Assembly: GCA_900073065.1 (NCBI GenBank)
Contig: FJOG01000019.1
Location: forward strand, 32,835 to 94,415
Direction: 5' to 3'
Source of the DNA: Phialocephala subalpina
Taxonomy: Eukaryota > Ascomycota > Leotiomycetes > Helotiales > Mollisiaceae
DNA: 61,581 bases
The notes beneath the pieces are model-generated. The model did no database searches. It was not told where the DNA came from and saw nothing but the letters and a program-made list of their open reading frames with translations. This document shows positions 54,739-61,581 of the stretch, piece by piece (within the stretch, counting starts at the first letter, position 1; each line of letters begins with the position of its first letter). Made by a program: the position numbers and the translations under genes.

Positions 54739-55514
54739 ATGCCAGCCAACACAGACAAAAAGATTGCTCTTGCAACGGGGTCGAATCGTGGTATTGGTCT
54801 TGAGACAGTCAAACTACTCGCCTCAGGCCATCCTGATCACCGCGTACTTCTTGTTCCAGATCTCCCTCGCTTGGCAAAGAAGCAGTCGAAGCCCTCCACA
54901 ATCAAGATATCCCCAATATCGAGGCTCTTACACTCGACATAACCTCTGACAAGTCTATTACTGCTGCATACAACTACATCAAGTCCGCCTTTGGTCACCT
55001 CGACGTCTTGATGCACAACGCAGGCACTCTGGGAGATGCCGCACTTTCAGAGCCAGGAGCCAACTTTCGTTCTATTGCCAAAGCCGAATTCGATACCAAC
55101 TTCTTTAGTGCCGGACAAGTTACCGAGACGTTCATGCCCCTCTTGGATGCCAGTCCATGGGGTCCACGAATCATCTTCGTTTCTAGCACTCCATCCTCTT
55201 TGACATATGCGTCGGGTCTATCCTCGGCATATTCTATGGCCAAGCAGCCCATATGGCGCAGTGCAAAGACGGCACTCAACAGGCTGATGTTGTACTATGC
55301 TAGTTTGGGAAGGGAGAAAAGCAAAGAAAAGGAAGACGGCAAAGAGTGGAAAGTCAATTCTACTTGCCCGGGGTATGTGGCGACTCGCATGAATGATTGG
55401 AAGGGGGTTGGGAAGGTAGAGGATGGAGCTATTAATGCGGTGCGTTTGGCAGTTCTTGGGCCGGATGGAGAGACGGGAACCTTTTCTCCGAAGGAAGGAC
55501 CATTGCCATGGTGA
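54739..55514 (+). pseudogene. Short-chain dehydrogenase/reductase with frameshift
   Basis: It starts MPANTDKKIALATGSNRGIGLETVKLL (cofactor motif TGSNRGIG). Near 54875-54890 the frame shifts by one base; the second part begins SLGKEAVEALHNQDIPNIEALTLDIT. It continues with the HNAG motif (55016), VSS (55190) and the conserved end CPGYVATRMN..GAINAVRLAVLGPDGETGTFSPKEGPLPW. The active-site Y-x-x-x-K is replaced by W-R-S-A-K (55252-55266), so the catalytic Tyr is missing even if the frameshift were a sequencing error. Length (about 258 codons) fits the fungal SDR family. Probably inactive. Confidence 0.75.
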
Positions 55515-55809
55515 ACGACTTTTGAGAAATTAGCCACTTGACCTGAGAAACCAGCGAGTTCACTTTGAGAATTTGGACTTTCGTTGAAAGGAGGAAGAAA
55601 TTGAGATAAAAGTCTTGCGTGTTCATTCTTGAGATTGAACTTGTTGAAATGTTGAACTTTTCAGACAAAAGAAAAATGCTTTGTACAACTCCGTCCCTCC
55701 CCTCCCGCGTATGCATATGCTCCTTCTATACCCCCATCCACCGTCCCAAATAAAGGAGATCTCACGTAGCAAAGACTCGACGATAGTTCCTCATTCCAAT
55801 GAACTCCCT
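55515..55809. other. Intergenic between convergent remnants
   Basis: No gene supported. Confidence 0.4.
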
Positions 55810-56172
55810 CTACACTCCAGAGTCATCAGCCTCGATGTCGTTCGCCGTAGCATAGGTCTCCCAAGCCGCACAAGTCGAGTTCAGGGTATCATAATCAATC
55901 AGCGCTGCAATCTCATGATATCTCTCAACCAGTTGCAAGGCAAAGCCTTCAGAAGTGTGCCATCCGATATGGCAATGCATGAGCCAAGCACCGGGGTTGT
56001 CAGTCTGGAACGCAATGATCAAATATCCAGACGAAGGCAACATGGCGACGTCTCGTCGGGGTGGATTGGTCAAGGAAAGTGTGACCAAAGAAGTGGAGTA
56101 TGTGCCGGATCCTTGAGCGAGGACATAGAAGTCGTGACCCTGTAGATGAATGGGGTGAGGAATACCTTGGGT
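55810..56172 (-). pseudogene. Laccase/multicopper oxidase 3' fragment
   Basis: The minus strand reads GIPHPIHLQGHDFYVLAQGSGTYSTSLVTLSLTNPPRRDVAMLP, then FQTDNPGAWLMHCHIGWHTSEGFALQLVERY and a stop at 55810. This is the C-terminal cupredoxin domain with copper motif HCHIGWH intact. In the preceding HPxHLHGH motif the second-last His is Gln (HLQGH), which would lose a type-2/3 copper ligand. All upstream domains are missing: at about 56172 the sequence changes to unrelated DNA that leads into an AT-rich block. The fragment is therefore a truncated, inactive copy. Confidence 0.8.
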
Positions 56173-57170
56173 GGTCTAACCCAGGGAATTTCCCTTTAAA
56201 GGAGAGGCTATAGCACAGCTGCGATTGGTCAAATCCTAACAAGGCTACCTGCTTGATGCCAAAGCTTAGCTTCTTATTTAATAGGCTGGCTTTTCCCATG
56301 TTGGGCTCTTTTGCGATATGCAATATATTAAAAAAAAGGTAATTAGAGCGAAAACTATTAATAATAATAAGGGATCGGGATTCGTAAATAAATTTGAAAT
56401 ATCTTAATTATAATAGCTTTAAAAGAATGCGATTTACTATTAATAATATCGCGAAATTAATTATTAAACGGAATAATAAAATTATTATTAATATTAAAAA
56501 CTTTATATATAATAATTATAATAATATTCCTTTAAAAAATATTATTATAATATATAAAATATTAGAATATAATATATTATTTTGATTTCTTTAATATTAT
56601 AATATAAATCAAAGGATTTATTATATTTTTATTATTTTTATTATTCTTATTAATATTATTTTTTATTTTTATAATTTATAATCTAATTATTAATAAAAAA
56701 ATTTATTTTCTAAACGTTATTAATTTTATTATAAAAAAGTTTATTTTAATTTTAATTAATTTTATTTAATCTTTAATATTAAAGTATTTAATAAAAGTAA
56801 TAATTAAAATTAAAATTCGAATATTATTAATATATAATTATATTATAAATAAAATTTCTAATTATTATATTATTTATATTCAAATCCTTTTTATTAAAAT
56901 TTATAAACTTTATAATATTCTTTTTTCTATTTTTAATAATACGAATTTATTTCATAATATTATAATTTTCTTATTAAATTTCGATTTTATATATTATTTT
57001 GAACTTATTTTGAGTTTAAAATATTAATGCTTTTAATTTTTATTAAATTATAATTATAAGCTTTTAATATATAAATTTAATATTCTTTTTATTATATATA
57101 TTAAGTTTATTATTATAATTATATTAATTCTAACTCTTTTCTCTTGCATTATATAAACCATTATTGTATT
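56173..57170. other. Unrelated insert and AT-rich RIP block
   Basis: A short normal-composition part (to ~56330) that truncates the laccase is followed by ~830 bp of nearly pure A/T sequence with RIP character. ORFs there (for example 56394-56585) are low-complexity artefacts. Confidence 0.7.
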
Positions 57171-57274
57171 AACCTTCACTTTAGCCCTCGCTTGATAACT
57201 TCGTCGTTCACGTTCGTAGTCTCTGATGTCGTCTTCTTCGTCCTCGCGATGTCTCAGTTACTACATTTCAATAG

Positions 57275-57715
57275 CTAATCATCTCCTTCGCTTGCGACAC
57301 GGGCAACGATCAATTTCGTTATTCGGAGCAAGGCTTTAGCCCCACGAACGCCAAAAAGCAAGCAGTCGATTGCGATTATACATTCGCAAATCAGGGGGAT
57401 TCTAGGTCTCAGAATAGCTAGACGATATGAGCCACGCTTCCCTCGTGCCTTGATTCTTTGGCCAGGGGAAGCATAATCTCCAAGGTACTTGACAGAAATC
57501 GCCTTGTCCAGGCGGGGTAGCAATCGCATGGCTTTTAGGCTTGTGTATTATTCATCAGTCACGGCCCTTTCTGTTTGTTCGAGGCGTTTGGTGGGCACTC
57601 CGTCTCCACCATCCATCAACGTTCCTCGCTTCTTGACGCCATATCTCGTTCTTCTTGGAAGCAAATTTTCATCAATCGGGTCAACTTTTCCAGAGTCGCT
57701 ATAGTTATCAGACAT
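57275..57715 (-). pseudogene. Unknown protein remnant with one in-frame stop
   Basis: The reading frame starts MSDNYSDSGKVDPIDENLLPRRTRYG at 57715 and is interrupted once by a TAA at 57548-57550 (TDE-stop-YTSLKAMRLLPRLD). It continues SVKYLGDYASPGQRIKARGKRGSYRLAI to a stop at 57275. The stop could derive from CAA by a C-to-T change. The codon character on both sides of the stop is alike, so I read this as one damaged gene of about 146 codons. No family is recognised; it may belong to a repeat, given the adjacent AT-rich block. Confidence 0.35.
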
Positions 57716-57900
57716 GTCTTTATTTATGGCGTGCAGGAATATTGGCTGGACATCACGCCACATGCGTGTGCATTGACTGTCAACCAGTGAAAGCTGACAC
57801 GAGCATGTGTAGGAAAGCCACAAGTAGGGCCTGTCCTCTCATCGCTTTGGTTCTCATCTTCCTACAGCAATCCTCAGCTCTCACAATACGACTTTCTCAA

Positions 57901-59311
57901 ATGCGATTCTCTACTAGTTTTACGGCTGCCTCGTTGACAGCTGTTGCCCTCGCTGCTCCTGCTCCAGTATCTCCAACCGCCACGGACGTTACTGATGTCT
58001 ATGCTGCTGAGGCTACTGCTCTTACTTTGAGCCCTGTCAGCCACGTCAAGGGCAAAGTATTTGATCGGTATGTGTCTATCTGGCTGGAAAATACCGACTA
58101 TGCTGCTGCAGCAGCTGACCGTAAGTCTTCTCCGAGTGCTCTATCTCATTTCTCGCCCCACATTCATTCATATTTCTAATTAGTATGACTAGCAACCATG
58201 GAAGCTCTTGCGAAGAAAGGTATAAAACTGACTAACTCATTTGCTGTTACGCATCCTTCTGAGCCCAACTATTTGTCTGTGTTTGGTGGGTACGTGCTCT
58301 CCGGTATTCCTGTTCCCTGTGCTTGTTGTTAACCGTGACAGTGAATATTTCGGTCTAGATGGCGTCCATTCCGAGCCACCCCATCTAATGTCTCGACCAT
58401 TGCTGATCTTCTTGATGACAAGGGAGTCAGTTGGGGCGTGTACCAAGAAGATATGCCGTATTCTGGCTACCAAGGCTTCAGCTGGGTCAATCCAAAGACT
58501 GGTGCCAATGATTATGTTCGAAAGCACAAGTATGTTGCCAGAATTTTTCAACCAAGCATTCATGACTAACAAATCCGTAGCCCTGCTATCGTATACAACT
58601 CCATTGCCAACAGTCCCGAGAAGGCGGCCAAGGTCAAGAACTTCACATTGTTCAACGAGGAGTTGAAATCAAACAAGCTACCCCAATGGCTGTTCATTAC
58701 ACCTAACATGTTGAATGACGGACACGATACTAATGTAACGTTTGATGCATCATGGTGTGCAAACTTCTTGGCACCTCTGTTGACCGATCCGAACTTTTAT
58801 AGCCAATACTCTTGTTCACATCACCTTCGATGAGAACGAGGACTACACCATTCAGAACCAAATCCTCGCCGTGCTCTTGGGCGATGCCATTCCTAAGGAG
58901 CTGGTCGGAACGGTTGATGACAACTACTACAACCACTACTCTGAGCTTGCCACTGTTGAAGCCAATTGGGATCTCAAGACTCTTGGGAGATGGGATGTTG
59001 GTGCCAATGTCTTTGCCAATGTTGCTTCCAAGACTAGGGACAATGTCCGAAAGTGGAACAACGATGATTACCCCGCTTTTGAGAAGATGTTCTTCAACTC
59101 ATCTTATCCTGGTATACTCTCCACAACCACTTGGGCACCCCAACCGGTACCAGATATTCACTCCCGCCGTAAGGGACGCACTACTCTCGATTCTATCCAA
59201 GATGCCTGGCCGGGAAGTGATGATAAGAACTACTACCATGGCGAGCTTGAGATTCCTGATGGAATGCACCCTCCCAAATATCCCGAGCCTTTCAGCGCTT
59301 ATTGGGCTTGA
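57901..59311 (+). pseudogene. Secreted acid phosphatase (phosphoesterase family), frameshifted
   Basis: Exons: 57901-58120, 58193-58289, 58342-58529, 58581-59311. The signal peptide is MRFSTSFTAASLTAVALAAPAP. Family motifs are FDRYVSIWLENTDYAAA, THPSEPNYLSVFGGEYFGLDG, STIADLLDDKGVSWGVYQEDMP, ITPNMLNDGHDTNVTFDASWCANFL, LVHITFDENEDYTIQN, NYYNHYSELATVEANW and LEIPDG near the end. These are hallmarks of the fungal acid-phosphatase/phosphoesterase (phospholipase C-like) family. Two apparent frameshifts are seen, one near 58362-58380 (after YFGLDG) and one at a T-run 58795-58798 (after DPNF). The rest is well preserved, so decay is recent or these are sequencing errors. Length would be about 410 residues. 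Confidence 0.8.
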
Positions 59312-60172
59312 TAGTCCGACTTGGTGTTTGATTTACTTGTTCTCTTCATCTATGCGCGGTAGAAGATACTGGGGTTGATTTAAATATGCATCCATGATTA
59401 TATGACAGATTCATTTTCAGTTGGTTACACAATAACATAATGCAACTCTATCCAATTCACCTCTTTTTAAAAAGTTATCTCGATAGCGTCTCACAAAGTT
59501 TCTTGCGAGTACTACGCTGATAATCTCATGTGTACGACTGACTCAAACAAGTTGATCACCGCTTTCTCTCTGACTCATTAGGGATGAGCTTCCAACACAT
59601 CTTCCAAGATTAGTGACATGCACCTCTAGGGCTCGACATCATGCTATACATGAGGTATACCTGGACCTTGTAGATATTGGATTCGGAAGCACCTATTCAT
59701 CTCACTTGCAACGACCATGCCCTTTTTGGGAATAACTGGTGTCAAGTCAACCGATCCGAGCCGTCAAGAGCCAGTGAGTGAAAATAGTGATTAATTATGA
59801 GGCTTGTATTCATTGGTATTGAATGTGATTGCTATGGAAAGGTGTTCTGAGTATTGATGCTTCGCTGTAAATGCTCGCTTGCTAAAATGTCGTCAAAATA
59901 CCATGTCTGAATAAATTTTCCCAAAGAATGACCGTTGACTCCCTCCAATGCAACGCAAGGAAACACCAGAAGGCTTTCCAGCCGAAGCTGATTTTCCAAA
60001 TGCAAATATGCCAAGACGCCTGTATCCTAGCCTGCCTCCAGCGCAAATTTTCGTGACCAAAAGCTTCCGACATTGAAAGTCAAAACTGACCCTGCAAAGT
60101 AGCATGTCAGCACAAGTAAAAATAGTGGATTCCCTTGAACATGCCAATAATTCTCCCCAAAATTACCATTTC
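59312..60172. other. Intergenic region
   Basis: No gene supported between the phosphatase and the small secreted protein. Three overlapping minus-strand ORFs near 59832-60221 share the same stretch in different frames. Confidence 0.4.
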
Positions 60173-60750
60173 TTAACAGGCGAATGGAAACATCCACGAG
60201 ATACGGTCGCAGTGCATGCAACCAGTAGCCGAGTTCGCATTAAGATTATCCTCACTACCGAACTGCATACCAGCATAGACGCTAGAGGGAGACCACCACC
60301 AACATGGAATCCACCAACTAACTTCCACCACAGCGCCCCAACCAATACAGTTGATAGCTAGATACTGGCCTTCAAATCATCAGGACATATTCATTCATTC
60401 TGAAGACGAGGTTTCAAAAGGAGTTACATACCTGGAATGGATTGAACCTTATCAACTCTAACACCCATTACATCGCACCAGGGATCAAAGACGGTCATGA
60501 CAGCGGTGCCGCTGGGGAATTGAGTAGAGCGTAGTTGGCACTGGTGCATGTTGTTTGTTGGTGTGCAGGCGATTTGACCAGTTGGATCGTTCTGTTGGCG
60601 GGCGATGAGGTGGGTGCTGTTACGTTCCATAAGGGCAGAAATCTTCTCGACAGCTCGGGCGGCGGCTGCTGGCTCAACAGGCAGAGCAAGAACAGAAAGA
60701 GGGCCGATGAGGAGGAAAAGAGCGATGGATTTGAGATAGGAGAATGCCAT
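60173..60750 (-). CDS. Small secreted cysteine-containing protein
   Basis: Exon 1 (60750-60432) encodes signal peptide MAFSYLKSIALFLLIGPLSVLA and then LPVEPAAAARAVEKISALMERN. Next come ACTPTNNMHQCQLRSTQFPSGTAVMTVFDPWCDVMGV and a GTATGT donor after residue ~106. Two acceptors are possible. One at 60364 gives a short end VSSYQLYWLGRCGGS (about 121 residues, stop 60318). One at 60357 gives a 167-residue protein ending at 60173 with a Cys/Trp-rich tail. The N-terminal propeptide-like stretch and paired cysteines fit a secreted effector-like or antimicrobial-type small protein; function unknown. Coordinates follow the longer model. Confidence 0.6.
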
Positions 60751-60908
60751 TTTTAGTTTAGGCGATGGTTGTTACTTGTTTTGTAGTTGAAGATGATATG
60801 AATAAATGAAGTATTGTGTTGCCCAACACTGAATGATTTTCTGAGACAAAGCAAGTTGATTGCTGTGGAGTGTAGTGTAGGTATGAAGAAGGAAAGGAGG
60901 GTGTGGGG

Positions 60909-61047
60909 TAGATTGAGTGTGGCTGCCCAACAAGGTTGTGCAAGGATAGAGTAAGCTAGCTCATATAGAAGCATCTTGGCAGTGTGGCTTAGCGCAAACG
61001 TTCTAAGGTTAAGTGTTCAACACGGAAGCCGATTTCGCTAGCGACTA
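60909..61047. repeat. Second copy of the 41411-41545 repeat
   Basis: Almost identical to 41411-41545, ending in the TIR-like CCGATTTCGCTAGCGACTA. It lies about 160 bp upstream of the small secreted protein start (60750), so it is part of that gene's upstream region. Confidence 0.9.
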
Positions 61048-61055
61048 TAAGATTA
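61048..61055. other. Possible transposon excision footprint
   Basis: TA-AGAT-TA here corresponds to the single TA target site into which the 1041-bp mariner element is inserted in the other copy (41546-41547/42589-42590). Two TA separated by four bases is the usual form of Tc1/mariner excision footprints. Confidence 0.45.
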
Positions 61056-61581
61056 CAAAGTACCGTGTTAATACGATGACGAATAAGCGGAAGAGAGTGA
61101 AAAGTAATCTCCCTCGAACTATTTTTAATTTGAATATCTAATTAATTTACTCGAAAGTTTATATTATAATTTAAGACTATTTATTACACGTAAAAAAAAC
61201 GAATCATTAAATAAAGAATTTTACGCGTTTACTTCTCTAACGAAAAATCAAAATATTATAATATAATTAAAGTTTATTAAGAATTTAATATTATTAAATA
61301 ATATATAATTTTATTAAATTTTTAATTTAAATACGATATATTTTAAAGAAAATTATATTATTTATTATATATAATCGTAATTTTTAATAATTATATAATT
61401 ATTTATCATTTTCGTTTAATAAAATAATTAAAATAATTCGTAAAAAGAAATTAACAAATAAATTAATATTATAAAATACGAAAATAATAAAATTTAATAA
61501 TATTAATTTAATATATTAAAATAAATTTTATTATTTTTAATTAAAAGAAATATAATAAAATTTATAAATTTTTTATAAAAA
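61056..61581. repeat. RIP-mutated copy of 42591-43110
   Basis: Collinear with the 5' part of the pseudogene at 42591. To about 61110 the match is close (AAGAGAGTGAAAAGTAATCT). Beyond that nearly every C has become T or G become A. Examples: CGAACCACTTCTGACCTGAA is here CGAACTATTTTTAATTTGAA, and CCAATCAATCTACTCGAAGG is CTAATTAATTTACTCGAAAG. The copy runs off the window end. Confidence 0.9.

Noticed and set aside
56394..56585. ORF rich in Asn/Ile/Lys
   Set aside because: Low-complexity translation of AT-rich RIP-mutated DNA.
1..61581. CRISPR array, bacterial operons or ribosome binding sites
   Set aside because: The window is fungal nuclear DNA with spliceosomal introns; no spaced direct-repeat array was seen.

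Overview
The window is nuclear DNA of a filamentous ascomycete (Pezizomycotina). The genes have short introns of about 45-135 nt with GT..AG ends and CTAAC/CTGAC-like branch sites. Typical families are present: a HET-domain protein, a cytochrome P450, fungal LEA-like/DUF3659 proteins and a laccase fragment. Long AT-rich blocks carry the C-to-T and G-to-A pattern of repeat-induced point mutation (RIP). I cannot name the species; Leotiomycetes or Sordariomycetes would fit.

Layout. (1) 0.7-4.3 kb: two tandem decayed paralogues on the minus strand, then a short hydrophobic ORF whose 3' end is cut by a 455-bp TA-flanked MITE. (2) 5.4-17.2 kb: a divergent pair of large stress/structural-type proteins, a 1356-residue four-exon DUF3659 repeat protein (minus) and a 764-residue LEA-like/DUF3659 protein (plus). 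They share a ~2-kb intergenic region holding a 158-bp MITE. An alpha/beta-hydrolase with a long acidic tail follows. (3) 17.4-27.0 kb: small conserved fungal genes, including two convergent members of a family ending in KGDVTI-x-x-L, one with a duplicated terminal exon, and a 101-residue glycine-rich LEA-like protein. (4) 27-35.3 kb: gene-poor, with a GFO/IDH/MocA-type oxidoreductase, a truncated SUMO pseudogene and a coiled-coil protein. (5) 35.8-47.4 kb: accessory and repeat-rich. It holds a possible dynamin-stalk remnant, a tRNA-Arg-like fragment beside a 670-bp inverted-repeat element, an exact 250-bp tandem repeat, a HET gene inside a 3.06-kb TIR/TA-bounded segment, a 1.04-kb Tc1/mariner copy, a decayed repeated gene, a solo LTR in RIP-mutated DNA and an assembly gap. 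(6) 48.2-55.5 kb: a multi-pass membrane protein, a foldback element, a six-exon P450, a C2H2 zinc-finger protein and a frameshifted SDR. (7) 55.8-61.6 kb: a laccase 3' fragment, an AT-rich block, a small pseudogene, a frameshifted acid phosphatase, a small secreted protein, and a second copy of the 41.4/42.6-kb repeat whose distal part is heavily RIP-mutated.

The strongest observations are three. First, a tandemly duplicated last exon at 21.53-21.64 kb has diverged almost only at synonymous sites. Second, intact and RIP-mutated copies of one sequence lie in the same window and can be aligned base by base; the mutated copy has a possible mariner excision footprint. Third, a HET gene sits between TA-flanked terminal inverted repeats. 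No classical operon or gene cluster is obvious. The two DUF3659/LEA proteins and the small glycine-rich protein are the best candidates for a shared role, probably in stress or septal/structural functions; this is inference.
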